From positions 3,968,001-4,032,000 of the forward strand of contig NZ_CP019428.1 in NCBI RefSeq assembly GCF_009834565.1: 64,000 bases of DNA, in the 5' to 3' direction. Position numbers and translations under genes: made by a program. Source of the stretch: Pseudomonas sp. R76. Its GTDB lineage: Bacteria; Pseudomonadota; Gammaproteobacteria; Pseudomonadales; Pseudomonadaceae. Under the pieces are notes generated by a model. It searched no databases and had not been told where the DNA came from. It saw only the letters and a program-made list of their open reading frames with translations. This document shows positions 38,401 through 47,109 of the stretch, in pieces (within the stretch, counting starts at the first letter, position 1; every line of letters starts with the position of its first letter).

Positions 38401-39596
38401 GAAAACACCTTCGCCGCGTACTGCAAAAACGAGGCGTCTTCGCAGACGTTCTTGATCGGGTCATCGGAAAACTTCACCACCGGCTCGCCATGCACGCGCA
38501 CCAGCTTCATGACGATACTCAGCGGCTCCACACCCTCGACATCGCAAGCCAGGCTGGTGCCCATGCCAAAGCCGAACCTGGCCTTGCCACGGATATGCCG
38601 CAGGATCGGCAGGCATTTTTCGAAGTTCAGGCCGTCGGAAAACATCAGGTCCTTGGTCATCGGGTCGATGCCCAGCTGTTTGTAGCGGGCCAGGACTTTG
38701 TCGGCCCAGGCGATAGGGTCACCGGAGTCCTGGCGCAGGCCGTCGTAGAGCTTGGCGAAGTACAGGTCGAAATCCTTGAGGAAAAAATCGGTGCTGATGC
38801 AGTCGGTCAAGGCGATGCCGAGGCGGCCACGGTATTCGCGCACCCAGTTTTCCAACGCCGCGTTCTGGCTTTCGCGCAGGCGCCCGAGTTGCTGGTGCAC
38901 CATCAGCCATTGGTGGGCCATGGTGCCGATCAGTGGCAGGTCGAATTCGTAGGCCAAGTGGGCGTTGCTGGTGCCGATGAATTGGCCGGGGAAGTCGCGG
39001 CGCATGATGTCCACCACTTCACGCTGGGCCTTGAACGACAGGCGCCGGCGCGTGGAGAAGTCGGAAACGCGCAGGTCGGCCAGCTCGTCGCGGCTGAGGT
39101 TTTTCTCCAGCCAGTCGAACTTCTGGTAGAGCTTGCGGGTAACGTCTTCGAGGCTCACGTCAGGGTATTTGTCGCGGTTGCGCAACTCGCTGACCAGCGC
39201 CAGCACCGGCTGCTCGAACATGATGCAGTGCAGCATCGGCCCGACCACGCGGATGTTCAGTTGGCCGTCGACTTCGCTGACATGGATGTAGCGCAGGTTG
39301 AAGCGGAACAGGCCGAGAAAGCGCTCGTAATCCGGGGTCAGGTATTCGCGAAAGCGTGGGTTGAACAGAAAGCGCAACTCGCCTTCGCGCATGTGCAGGC
39401 CGGCGAGTTTTTCCAGTTCGTCGCGCAACTGCGGGATCAAGTGGCCGAGTTTTTCCTTGGAGCGGACGATGAAGTTGTATTCGACGTCGACATTCGGGTG
39501 CTGGTGCAACACGGCCTGCATCATGGTGAAGGTGTAGTAGTCGGTGTCGAGCAGGCCCTGAATCACCGGGGACTCGTAGTCGTAGGCACTTTCCAT
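38358..39596 (-). CDS. pncB: Nicotinate phosphoribosyltransferase
   Basis: 412 residues from ATG at 39596. LLDTDYYTFTMMQAVLHQHP, DFSTRRRLSFKAQREVVDI (catalytic region), FIGTSNAHLAYEFDLPLIGT, TDCISTDFFLKDFD, LRQDSGDP and GFGMGTSLACD are the family motifs. Reaction: nicotinate plus PRPP (with ATP) to nicotinate mononucleotide. The tail GGLLPKAVGQH is encoded by a REP arm and is unlikely to be ancestral. 11 bp after pncA; likely co-repressed by NrtR. Confidence 0.95.
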   Translation of the reverse strand: MESAYDYESPVIQGLLDTDYYTFTMMQAVLHQHPNVDVEYNFIVRSKEKLGHLIPQLRDELEKLAGLHMREGELRFLFNPRFREYLTPDYERFLGLFRFNLRYIHVSEVDGQLNIRVVGPMLHCIMFEQPVLALVSELRNRDKYPDVSLEDVTRKLYQKFDWLEKNLSRDELADLRVSDFSTRRRLSFKAQREVVDIMRRDFPGQFIGTSNAHLAYEFDLPLIGTMAHQWLMVHQQLGRLRESQNAALENWVREYRGRLGIALTDCISTDFFLKDFDLYFAKLYDGLRQDSGDPIAWADKVLARYKQLGIDPMTKDLMFSDGLNFEKCLPILRHIRGKARFGFGMGTSLACDVEGVEPLSIVMKLVRVHGEPVVKFSDDPIKNVCEDASFLQYAAKVFSVAGGLLPKAVGQH

Positions 39597-39607
39597 GGTG
39601 TTTCTCC

Positions 39608-40255
39608 TTAACGCGTGGCCATCGCGGCCAGTTCTTCGCGGGTGCTGCTGATGACAGCACCGGCCTTGAGCAACTCGTTCACCGCCTGTACGCCGCCCTC
39701 TTCGCTGATACCTCGGCAAGCCGGCAAGTGCAGGACCACCTCCAGGCCGGCCTTGAGCAGTTGTAACGCGGTGGTCTTGACGCAGTAGTCCAGGGCCAGG
39801 CCTCCGACGATCACACGGCGCACGCCTTGGGCTTTCAAATACTCGATGACGCCAGTCGACAGTTTGTCGTGCAGGTCGTGGTAGCAGGCACCGTAGGGGT
39901 GCAGGTCGGGTTCGACGCCTTTCCAGATGAAGTAGTCGTAGTCATACGGCGTGGGCAGTTCGTCCAGCAGCGTAAAACCTTCCGTGCCCGGCACGCAGTG
40001 GCTGACCCAGGTGACATCGGCGTGGGCAAGGCCAGTGGGTTGCAGCATCTCGCTGTGCTGCGTGACCACCCACGGGGCATGCGGGGTGTGCGCGTCTTTG
40101 CTGCCGACGCGATGCCCGGCCAGGCTGGCCATGTAGTTGAGTTCGGCACCGATCTGATCACCGCCCGCCACCGGCAACTCGTTGGGGCACAGGGGCGTGA
40201 AGCTCTTCTGGGCGTCGACGTCGAATGAAGCAATGGCAGTTTTCGAGAGGGTCAT
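39608..40255 (-). CDS. pncA: Nicotinamidase
   Basis: 215 residues from ATG at 40255, preceded by GGAGAACC. Catalytic triad candidates: Asp in SFDVDAQKSFTP, Lys in FIWKGVEPDLHPYG, Cys in GGLALDYCVKTTALQLL; metal-site GSKDAHTPHAP (D-x-H-x..H). Hydrolyses nicotinamide to nicotinate for PncB. First gene of the salvage operon; promoter carries the NrtR-type sites at 40282-40351. Confidence 0.95.
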   Translation of the reverse strand: MTLSKTAIASFDVDAQKSFTPLCPNELPVAGGDQIGAELNYMASLAGHRVGSKDAHTPHAPWVVTQHSEMLQPTGLAHADVTWVSHCVPGTEGFTLLDELPTPYDYDYFIWKGVEPDLHPYGACYHDLHDKLSTGVIEYLKAQGVRRVIVGGLALDYCVKTTALQLLKAGLEVVLHLPACRGISEEGGVQAVNELLKAGAVISSTREELAAMATR

Positions 40256-40281
40256 GGCGGTTCTCCTGTGGCCTGGAAACA

Positions 40282-40351
40282 AAAGTACACGTCATGTACT
40301 TTCATTGCAAGAAACATTTAGTTATCTATGCTGGAGCCAGTACATGACATA
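40282..40351. promoter_or_regulatory. Candidate NrtR operator, two sites
   Basis: AAAGTACA at 40282-40289 and TGTACTTT at 40295-40302 flank CGTCA, giving a 21-bp near-perfect palindrome (40282-40302). Read on the minus strand its core is AGTACATGACGTGTACT; a second copy AGTACATGACATATCT lies at 40339-40354 on the plus strand. Both are inside the 146-bp gap between divergent pncA and nrtR, so one repressor could control both genes. Confidence 0.65.
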
Positions 40352-40401
40352 TCTGTTCGATCCGTTAGACTGTGCGCCACCGCTGTTCAGAAGGATGTCA
40401 C

Positions 40402-41094
40402 ATGCCACTTAGCGCCTACCTCCACACCGTCGACCTGTGCGTGCTGTTCTATTGCCGCGCCTCCGGGGAATTGAAGCTGCTGCTGAACAAGCGCGAAGCC
40501 GAGCCCTTCGCCGGGCATTGGGCGTTACCGGGCGTGGTGGTGAACGGCGGCGTGCAAGATCTGAGCCTCAAGGATGCGGTGGAGCGTTTGCGGGCCAGTG
40601 ACAAGGTCGGTTTTGAGCTGGCCTGGAGTGAGCAGGTCGGCACCGTGGGTGATGCGTTTCGCGACCCGCGCTGCTGGTCGTCGTCCACGTACTACCTGGC
40701 GATTGTGGCGCAAGCGCCGGCGCTGGCTGAGCATCAAGGCTGGTTCGCGCTGAAGGCGGTGGCCGATGGCGGTATCAAGTTGCCGTTCGATCACAACCTG
40801 ATTGTCGCTGCGGTGCAGGAGCGGCTGTTGTCCAAGTCGCTGTACAGCAATGTGCCGCTGATGTTTTTGGGCGATGAATTCAGCGCGCCGGAAGCCACCA
40901 CGATCTTTTCCCTGGTGCTGGCACGGCCGGTATTGAAGACCAGTATTCGCCAGCGTTTGTTGAAGCTGACTGAGGCGGGGTATTTGCGTGAGACAGGGCG
41001 CAAGAAGCAAGGCGACGGCGGCCGGCCCCAGGCGACGGTGGAGAACCTGAAGCCGGGGGAAGTGTATTTTTTTGATCGCAGTTTTGCCGAGTAG
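40402..41094 (+). CDS. nrtR: NrtR-type NUDIX-domain repressor of NAD metabolism
   Basis: 230 residues from ATG at 40402 (AAGGATG ribosome site). N-terminal NUDIX-like domain about 8-140 (LLLNKREAEPFAGHWALPGV) with a degenerate Nudix box (DAVERLRASDKVGF), so ADP-ribose binding rather than hydrolysis is likely. C-terminal winged helix about 155-225 (SIRQRLLKLTEAGYLRETGR, GRPQATVENLK). Divergent from pncA, the expected target. Confidence 0.9.
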   Translation: MPLSAYLHTVDLCVLFYCRASGELKLLLNKREAEPFAGHWALPGVVVNGGVQDLSLKDAVERLRASDKVGFELAWSEQVGTVGDAFRDPRCWSSSTYYLAIVAQAPALAEHQGWFALKAVADGGIKLPFDHNLIVAAVQERLLSKSLYSNVPLMFLGDEFSAPEATTIFSLVLARPVLKTSIRQRLLKLTEAGYLRETGRKKQGDGGRPQATVENLKPGEVYFFDRSFAE

Positions 41095-41123
41095 CCTGGC
41101 ACTTAAGAACAACAAAGATCCAA

Positions 41124-41212
41124 TGTGGGAGCTGGCTTGCCTGCGATAGCGGTGGGTCAGACCCTAAAGCTGTCACTGACAGACCGCCATCGCAGGCAAG
41201 CCAGCTCCCACA
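41124..41212. repeat. REP pair (inverted, about 89 bp)
   Basis: TGTGGGAGCTGGCTTGCCTG facing its inverse complement, between convergent nrtR and the polyol dehydrogenase gene. Confidence 0.93.
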
Positions 41213-41232
41213 TTCTTAATCGATGCTCGGCC

Positions 41233-42006
41233 TTAGCTCATCCAGTTGCCGCCATCGACGTTGTAGGTCTGGGCCACCACATAGTCGGCGTCTTTGGAAG
41301 CCAGGAAGACAGCCATCCCCGTCAAATCCTCCGCCGTGCCCATCCGCCCAAAAGGCACCTCCGCCCCTACCCGCTTCTTCTTCTCGCCCGGCGCCAACCC
41401 TTCATGCCTGGCAAACAGCGCATCCACGCCATCCCAGTGCTCGCCGTCCACCACGCCGGGCGCGATGGCGTTGACGTTGATGCCTTGCTTGATCAGGTTC
41501 AGCCCCGCCGATTGCGTGAGGCTGATCACCGCCGCCTTGGTCGCGCAATAGATCGCCACCAACGGCTCGCCCCGCCGCCCAGCCTGGCTGGCCATATTGA
41601 TGATCTTGCCGCCATGGCCCTGGCTGATCATCTGCCGGGCGGCGGCCTGCAGGGTGAACAGCGTGCCGGCGACGTTGATCGAGAACAGCCGGTCAAAGCT
41701 GTCGCGAGTGATGTCGACAATCGGCGCCAGGTCGAACAGCGCGGCGTTGTTGATCAGGATGTCGAGCTTGCCGGCATGGCTAACCACGGCGGCAATCGCG
41801 GCGTCGATGGAGGCCTGGTCGGTGACGTCCATTGCGACGGCATACGCCTGCGGGCCCAGCTCAGCTGCCGTGGCCTGGGCGCGTTGCAGGTTGATGTCGG
41901 CGATGGCAACGGTTGCACCCTCGGCGATATAGGCCTGGGCAAAGGCGCGGCCGATGCCGCGCGCCGATCCGGTGATCAGCGCGCTCTTACCTTCGAGTCG
42001 TTTCAT
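41233..42006 (-). CDS. Short-chain dehydrogenase, sorbitol/galactitol dehydrogenase-like
   Basis: 257 residues. NAD motif TGSARGIGRAFAQAY (about 12-26), NNAALFD, catalytic IINMASQAGRRGEPLVAIYC with Tyr and ATKAA Lys, and PGVVDGEHWDGVDALF, a stretch characteristic of L-iditol/sorbitol dehydrogenases (SmoS/PolS type). C-terminal YNVDGGNWMS. Oxidises a polyol to a ketose with NAD. Follows the MtlE-like binding protein by 13 bp. Confidence 0.88.
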   Translation of the reverse strand: MKRLEGKSALITGSARGIGRAFAQAYIAEGATVAIADINLQRAQATAAELGPQAYAVAMDVTDQASIDAAIAAVVSHAGKLDILINNAALFDLAPIVDITRDSFDRLFSINVAGTLFTLQAAARQMISQGHGGKIINMASQAGRRGEPLVAIYCATKAAVISLTQSAGLNLIKQGINVNAIAPGVVDGEHWDGVDALFARHEGLAPGEKKKRVGAEVPFGRMGTAEDLTGMAVFLASKDADYVVAQTYNVDGGNWMS

Positions 42007-42019
42007 GCAGAAGTCCTGT

Positions 42020-43330
42020 TTATTTGGGGTAGCCGGCGCGTTTCATCTCGCGCTCGGTGGTGGACTGAGCTTCCAGCAACGCCTGGTCAACCGTCATGCC
42101 ACCGGTGAGCGCCGCCGAGAACAGCTTGCCGACGGAGGTGCCGATGGCCTGGAATTCCGGAATGGTCACGTACTGGATGCCCACGTACGGCACCGGCTTG
42201 GCCGACGGGTGCGCAGGGTCGGCGTGCTTCATCATCTCCAGCGTTACCTGGGCAAACGGCGCGGCTTTCAAGTAAGCCTCGTTGTAGGTGGACTGACGGG
42301 TGCCTGGCGGTACGTTGGTGATGCCTTCTTTATCGGCGACCAGTTGGATGTAGTCCTTGGAGGTTGCCCAGGTGATGAACGCCTTGGCAGCGTCTTTGTG
42401 CTTGGAGGTCGCCGGAATCGCCAGGGACCAGGCGTACAGCCAGGAAGAGCCTTTGTCGGTGACTTCGGTCGGTGCCGCTGCAAAGCCTACGTCGTCGGCG
42501 ACCTTGCTTTGGCTTTTATCGGTGGTGAAGGAGCCGGCGACGCTGGCGTCGACCCAGATCGCGCATTTGCCGCTGTTGAACAGCGCCAGGGTTTCATTGA
42601 AGCCATTGCTGGAGACGCCGGGCGGGCCGTAGTTTTTCAGGGTGTTGACGTAATAGTTGGCGGCGGCGGTCCACTCGGGGCTGGTCAGTTCCGGCTTCCA
42701 CTGCTCGTCGAACCAGCGCGCGCCAAAGGCGTTGGCCATGGTGCTCAGCAGCGCGATGTTCTCGCCCCAACCGGCCTTGCCGCGCAGGCACATGCCGTAC
42801 TGGTCTTTGTCTTTTACCGTGAGCTTGGCGGCGAACTCACCGAGCTGGGTCCAGGTCGGGTGCGCGGGCATGCTCAGGCCGGCCTGTTTGAACAGGTCGG
42901 TGCGGTAGTAGGTCACGGTGCTTTCGCCGTAGAACGGCAAGGCGTACAGGGTGTTATTGACCGACAGGCCCTGGCGCACTGCCGGGAAAATATCCTCGGC
43001 GTCGTAGTCGGCGGGCAGTTGAGTCAGGGGTTCAAGCCAGTGCTTGGCGCCCCATAACGGCGTCTCGTAGGTGCCGATGGTCAGTACGTCGAACTGGCCG
43101 CCCTGGGTGGCGATATCGGTGGTGAGGCGCTGGCGCAGCACGTTTTCTTCGAGCACCACCCAGTTGAGCTTGATGTCCGGGTGCTGCTGCTCAAAGACCT
43201 TGGACAGGCGCTGCATGCGGATCATGTCGCTGTTGTTGACGGTGGCGATGGTGACGGTATCGGCGTCGTAGCTGGGCATGGCCAAGGCCAGGCCGGACAG
43301 CAGAAATAGCGCTTGCGGGAGCTTGAACAT
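42020..43330 (-). CDS. mtlE: Sugar-alcohol ABC transporter binding protein, MtlE-like
   Basis: 436 residues from ATG at 43330; signal peptide MFKLPQALFLLSGLALAMPS. Mature TVTIATVNNSDMIRMQRLSK and TDIATQGGQFDVLTIGTYET are typical of MtlE/SmoE; SSNGFNETLALFNSGKCAIWVDASVAGS lies in the hinge region. Family role: polyol capture in the periplasm. In pseudomonad mtl operons mtlF, mtlG and mtlK follow mtlE; here the next gene is the SDR, so the transporter is incomplete at this locus. Confidence 0.87.
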   Translation of the reverse strand: MFKLPQALFLLSGLALAMPSYDADTVTIATVNNSDMIRMQRLSKVFEQQHPDIKLNWVVLEENVLRQRLTTDIATQGGQFDVLTIGTYETPLWGAKHWLEPLTQLPADYDAEDIFPAVRQGLSVNNTLYALPFYGESTVTYYRTDLFKQAGLSMPAHPTWTQLGEFAAKLTVKDKDQYGMCLRGKAGWGENIALLSTMANAFGARWFDEQWKPELTSPEWTAAANYYVNTLKNYGPPGVSSNGFNETLALFNSGKCAIWVDASVAGSFTTDKSQSKVADDVGFAAAPTEVTDKGSSWLYAWSLAIPATSKHKDAAKAFITWATSKDYIQLVADKEGITNVPPGTRQSTYNEAYLKAAPFAQVTLEMMKHADPAHPSAKPVPYVGIQYVTIPEFQAIGTSVGKLFSAALTGGMTVDQALLEAQSTTEREMKRAGYPK

Positions 43331-43415
43331 GGCGGTTTCCACCTGTTGTTTTTGTTGTTGAGCGCTGATTACAGCAGCTTGGCCCAGCCCTCACAAACGC
43401 GTGGCGAATGCGCGG

Positions 43416-43459
43416 CTGATACTTTTTTAACCTGGGCGTGCGGATCAAAAAAGTATCAG
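43416..43459. promoter_or_regulatory. Candidate MtlR operator: perfect 13-bp inverted repeat
   Basis: CTGATACTTTTTT at 43416-43428 and its exact inverse complement AAAAAAGTATCAG at 43447-43459, with an 18-base centre, in the 210-bp divergent promoter between mtlE-like and mtlR-like genes. Size and position fit a dimeric AraC-type regulator. Confidence 0.6.
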
Positions 43460-43540
43460 TGCCAGACGAAACCCGGGGTAGCGCACCCGTTGCCAACCGG
43501 CGTATTTTGCAGTGATTCCATAAGTAAAAGAGGCATCAGC

Positions 43541-44479
43541 ATGCCCATCAACCGCGCCAAGCTGTTCGAGCATCGCCCTGCCGAACTTGAAGTCATCCTG
43601 CCCGAGCCGGACCAGTGCTTTCGCTGGTTCGAACATGACTACCCGTATGACCTGGCGCGCTGGAACCATCACCCTGAATTCGAAATCCACCTGATCCGCC
43701 AAGGCAGCGGCAAGCTGGTGGCGGGCGACTATATCGGCGCGTTCAGTGCCGGGCATGTCGCGCTGATCGGCCCGGACTTGCCCCACGACTGGATCGGCGA
43801 CCTGGCCCCCGGCGAATACCTGACCGGCCGCGACGTGGTGCTGCAATTCGACGGCGCCGCCCTCCTCGCCCTGCGCAACACCCTGCCGGAACTCGGCGAC
43901 TTGCAGCCGCTGTTCGAACTCGCCCGGCGCGGCCTGCAATTCAGCGGCGCCACCGCCGTGCACGCCGCGCGCTTGATGGAAGACATCGGCAACGCCCACG
44001 GCCTGCAACGGCTGATCCTGTTCCTGCAACTGCTCAACACCTTGAAAAGCGCCCCGGCAACCCACGTGCAGGCGCTGGCCAGCCCCTGCTACGCGCCCAC
44101 CCTGGATGCACGCAGTGCCGAGCGCATCAACAAAGCCTTTGATTACCTGATGACCGAGCTGACCGGCGACGTGCGCCTGTCGGTCATCGCCCAACAGCTG
44201 GAGATGAGCGAACCGGGCTTCTCGCGCTTCTTCAAGCGCAATACCGGCCACGGCTTTATCGACCTGATGCGCAAGTTCCGCGTACAGCGCGCCTGCCGGC
44301 TGTTGCTGCAAAGCGACATGTCAGTGGCGGACATCTGCTTTGAAGTGGGCTACGCCAACCTGTCCAACTTCAACCGGCATTTTCGCATCGAGATGCACCA
44401 GACGCCGAGCGAGTATCGGCGCGAAACGGCGATGCATTTGTTTAACCGCATCGAGAAAATGACACCCAGTCATTTTTGA
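43541..44479 (+). CDS. mtlR: AraC-family regulator, MtlR-like
   Basis: 312 residues from ATG at 43541. Cupin-like sensing domain about 20-130 (WNHHPEFEIHLIRQGSGKLV, GHVALIGPDLPHDWIGD), helix-turn-helix pair at about 205-300 (LSVIAQQLEMSEPGFSRFFK, ADICFEVGYANLSNFNRHF). Resembles MtlR, the mannitol-operon activator of fluorescent pseudomonads. Divergent from the MtlE-like gene with a perfect inverted repeat between. Confidence 0.9.
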   Translation: MPINRAKLFEHRPAELEVILPEPDQCFRWFEHDYPYDLARWNHHPEFEIHLIRQGSGKLVAGDYIGAFSAGHVALIGPDLPHDWIGDLAPGEYLTGRDVVLQFDGAALLALRNTLPELGDLQPLFELARRGLQFSGATAVHAARLMEDIGNAHGLQRLILFLQLLNTLKSAPATHVQALASPCYAPTLDARSAERINKAFDYLMTELTGDVRLSVIAQQLEMSEPGFSRFFKRNTGHGFIDLMRKFRVQRACRLLLQSDMSVADICFEVGYANLSNFNRHFRIEMHQTPSEYRRETAMHLFNRIEKMTPSHF

Positions 44480-44548
44480 TCAAAAGGTCGATTAATTTCG
44501 CTTTTTTCCCTTTTATTCAAGCCATTGAGCAAAGTTGGTACAGCCTGT

Positions 44549-44560
44549 GCAAACGTTTGC
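44549..44560. promoter_or_regulatory. LacI/PurR-type operator GCAAACGTTTGC upstream of tsx
   Basis: GCAAACGTTTGC is a perfect 12-bp palindrome with the central CG typical of LacI/PurR-family sites, 74 bp upstream of the Tsx-like start. It fits purine or ribonucleoside control (PurR/RbsR/CytR-like). No LacI-family gene is in the window. Confidence 0.6.
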
Positions 44561-44633
44561 GGAACGAACTTGGTAGGCAAGTTCACCGTTGCCCGAGAAA
44601 TCGGGTCAAACCGCGTACGAATAGGGATTTTCC

Positions 44634-45581
44634 ATGCACCTCACCTCAAGGCATCCTGCTTCCTTTGGTGTTTCCTTGCTACTGGCCGCCGTTACGGGAG
44701 TACTCAGCGCACCCATTTTGGCGCAGGAAAAACCCGCCGATGACTCAGCACAGGGCGAAACCCTGGCCCCGGAAGCCAGCCCGACAAAAAAAGGCGCGTA
44801 CCTGTCGGAATGGTTTAACCAGGACCTGACCCTGATCGGCAGCAAAGACATCAGCTTCGGCCCCAAGCCGCAAGATGACGTGTACCTGGAATACGAGTAC
44901 TTCGGCCGTAAAGGCCCGTTCGAGTTGTACGGTTATATCGACGTGCCGAAGATTCTCGGCATCGGTAACAGTAATGACAAAGGCGCGTGGGACCATGGCT
45001 CGCCGGTGTTCATGGAGCACGAGCCGCGCATCTCCATCGACTACCTGGCGGGGCGCAGCCTGGCCATCGGGCCGTTCAAGGAATGGTATGTAGCGTTTGA
45101 CTGGATTTACGACCACGGCAGCAACAAGTCGAACCGTGCCAACACCCTGTACAGCGGCTTGGGCACCGACATCGACACGCACTCGCGGGTCAACCTGTCG
45201 GCCAACTTCTATGGGCGCTACCAGTGGGAAAACTATGGCGCGAGCAATGAATACCAGTGGGATGGCTACCGCGCGCAAATGAAGTACATCGTGCCCATCA
45301 GCAAGTTCGACAACGGCGCGTCGCTGACCTACATCGGCTTCACCAACTACGATTTCGGCTCGGACCTGCACAAGGACAACCCGGCACGCACCGCCAATTC
45401 CGTGGTGGCCACCAACGTGCTGCTGTACTCGTTCACCCACCTGCGCTTCACCCTGGTCGGCCGTTACTTTCATAACGGCGGCAACTGGGAAGACGGCAGC
45501 GAGCTGAACTTTGGCGAAGGCAACTTCCGCGCCCGTTCGGATGGCTGGGGCTACTACGCCGGTGTCGGCTACCAATTCTGA
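44634..45581 (+). CDS. tsx: Tsx-like nucleoside-specific outer-membrane channel
   Basis: 315 residues: signal peptide (MHLTSRHPASFGVSLLLAAV then VLSAPILA), then YLSEWFNQDLTLIGSKDISF and YLEYEYFGRKGPFELYGYID, the Tsx family opening, and a C-terminal Phe (YAGVGYQF). Twelve-strand barrel for nucleoside diffusion. Followed by a purine nucleoside permease 15 bp later, and preceded by a PurR-type palindrome, which supports nucleoside uptake. Confidence 0.9.
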   Translation: MHLTSRHPASFGVSLLLAAVTGVLSAPILAQEKPADDSAQGETLAPEASPTKKGAYLSEWFNQDLTLIGSKDISFGPKPQDDVYLEYEYFGRKGPFELYGYIDVPKILGIGNSNDKGAWDHGSPVFMEHEPRISIDYLAGRSLAIGPFKEWYVAFDWIYDHGSNKSNRANTLYSGLGTDIDTHSRVNLSANFYGRYQWENYGASNEYQWDGYRAQMKYIVPISKFDNGASLTYIGFTNYDFGSDLHKDNPARTANSVVATNVLLYSFTHLRFTLVGRYFHNGGNWEDGSELNFGEGNFRARSDGWGYYAGVGYQF

Positions 45582-45595
45582 TCAAGGAGTATTAG

Positions 45596-46624
45596 ATGAA
45601 AGTGTTTACCCGTCTCTCGCTGGCTATTGGCTTGGCGTTTTTGCCCCACGTGGTGCTTGCCGATACGCCTGCACCGATCAAGCCCAAAGTGATGCTGATC
45701 ACCATGTTCGCCCCTGAGGCGCAAACCTGGATCGATCGCCTGGAACTCAAGCAGGAAGTACGCGTGCCGGGCCTTTCCGCCGAATACCCGGTGATTCGTT
45801 GCAACACCCAGGACGTGTGCCTGCTGGTCACCGGCATGGGCCAGACCAACGCCGCCGCGTCCACGCTGGCGTTGGCCTTGTCGCCCAAATTCGACCTGCG
45901 CCAGAGCTACTTTTTGATTGCCGGGATTGCCGGTATCAGCCCAAAACACGGCACCATCGGCACCGCCGCGTGGGCGCATTACCTGGTGGAATTCGGCACC
46001 CAGTGGGAAATCGACTCGCGCGATGCACCTAAAGACTGGCCGACCGGCTACATCGGCATCAATACCAAAGGCCCCAACGAAAAACCGCCGCTGGACTACA
46101 AGACCGAAGTGTTTGAACTCAACCCCAAGCTGCAAGCCAAGGCATTTGCCCTGTCGCACAAGGTTGAGCTGAGCGAAAGCAAGGAATCCACTGCCTGGCG
46201 TAAACACTACCCGGCCGCCCCGGCCAACCAGCCGCCGCAGGTCACCCAGTGTGACACCCTGGCGGGCAACACCTGGTTCTCCGGCACGCGCCTGAGCGAA
46301 CGCGCCGAGGTCTGGACCAAGTTGCTCACCGACAACAAAGGCGAGTATTGCACCACACAGCAGGAAGACAACTCCACCTACGAAGCCCTGCTGCGCGCCA
46401 GCCGCGAAGGCTTGGTGGATATCCAGCGCCTGGCCGTAGTGCGTGCCGGGTCCGATTTCGACCGGCCGTACCCTGGCTACAGCGAGGTGGACAACCTGCT
46501 GAAATATGCCGACCAAGGCGGGTTTGTGCCAGCGTTGGAGAACCTGTATCGCACCGGCAATCCGCTGGTTCAAGCGATCCTGAAAAACTGGTCCGCCTGG
46601 GAAAAAGGCGTCCCCGAAGCCTGA
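45596..46624 (+). CDS. NUP-family purine nucleoside permease/phosphorylase-like protein
   Basis: 342 residues with signal peptide (MKVFTRLSLAIGLAFLPHVV). KPKVMLITMFAPEAQTWID, TGMGQTNAAASTLALALSPK and IAGIAGISPKHGTIGTAAWA match the NUP family first described from Candida NUP and common in pseudomonads; the fold resembles nucleoside phosphorylases, so a periplasmic phosphorylase or binding role is possible. Sits directly after tsx in the same operon. Confidence 0.88.
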   Translation: MKVFTRLSLAIGLAFLPHVVLADTPAPIKPKVMLITMFAPEAQTWIDRLELKQEVRVPGLSAEYPVIRCNTQDVCLLVTGMGQTNAAASTLALALSPKFDLRQSYFLIAGIAGISPKHGTIGTAAWAHYLVEFGTQWEIDSRDAPKDWPTGYIGINTKGPNEKPPLDYKTEVFELNPKLQAKAFALSHKVELSESKESTAWRKHYPAAPANQPPQVTQCDTLAGNTWFSGTRLSERAEVWTKLLTDNKGEYCTTQQEDNSTYEALLRASREGLVDIQRLAVVRAGSDFDRPYPGYSEVDNLLKYADQGGFVPALENLYRTGNPLVQAILKNWSAWEKGVPEA

Positions 46625-46636
46625 TACAAATCAAAC

Positions 46637-46725
46637 TGTGGGAGCGGGCTTGCCCGCGATAGCGATCTGTCAGTCAGAGACTTGTTGACTGATGCGCCGC
46701 CATCGCAGGCAAGCCAGCTCCCACA
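46637..46725. repeat. REP pair with heterotypic arms
   Basis: Left arm is the GAGCGGGCTTGCCCG type, right arm is the inverse complement of the GAGCTGGCTTGCCTG type, so the two arms pair imperfectly. Same arrangement in the copy at 47425. Confidence 0.9.
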
Positions 46726-46750
46726 TTTTTTTCGACCGCGTTAACAATCC

Positions 46751-47086
46751 TTATGCCGTCGGGTGGGCCACATTCAGTGCCTTATCCACCAACAACTGCA
46801 CCCCTTCCAGCATCCGACAAATGCCCAGCGCGACATTACGTTGCGAGCCCTCGATTTCAAACGCCATATGGTTAGCAATCTCGCTGATGGACGCCAAATC
46901 CTGGGAAGCATTGACCAGTAAGGTTTCCGTGCCCAGGTCGGCACGAACGGTGAAGAGCCCGTCGGTGGGTTCGGGGATGGGTTTTGCGGGGTTGAGGTAG
47001 TGGTTGATCGCGCGGTAGGCCACTTCGTGCAGGGTGCTGGTATCGAAGTCTGGTTGGCCTGGGGGGTTTGGGCTGTCTTTGATCAT
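46751..47086 (-). CDS. DUF3077/DUF6124-type small protein, copy A
   Basis: 111 residues from ATG at 47086 (MIKDSPNPPGQPDFDTSTLH). Acidic N-terminal part, then a helical region ending ALGICRMLEGVQLLVDKALN. I recognise it as the Pseudomonas-restricted DUF3077/DUF6124-type family, function unknown. The protein is identical to copy B (47538); the genes differ by 8 substitutions, all silent, so both seem to be under selection. Upstream is a structured leader whose last hairpin ends 24 bases before the ATG, next to the ribosome site (CGGAG). Confidence 0.82.
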   Translation of the reverse strand: MIKDSPNPPGQPDFDTSTLHEVAYRAINHYLNPAKPIPEPTDGLFTVRADLGTETLLVNASQDLASISEIANHMAFEIEGSQRNVALGICRMLEGVQLLVDKALNVAHPTA

Positions 47087-47109
47087 GGTGGAACTCCGTC
47101 GACAAGTTA

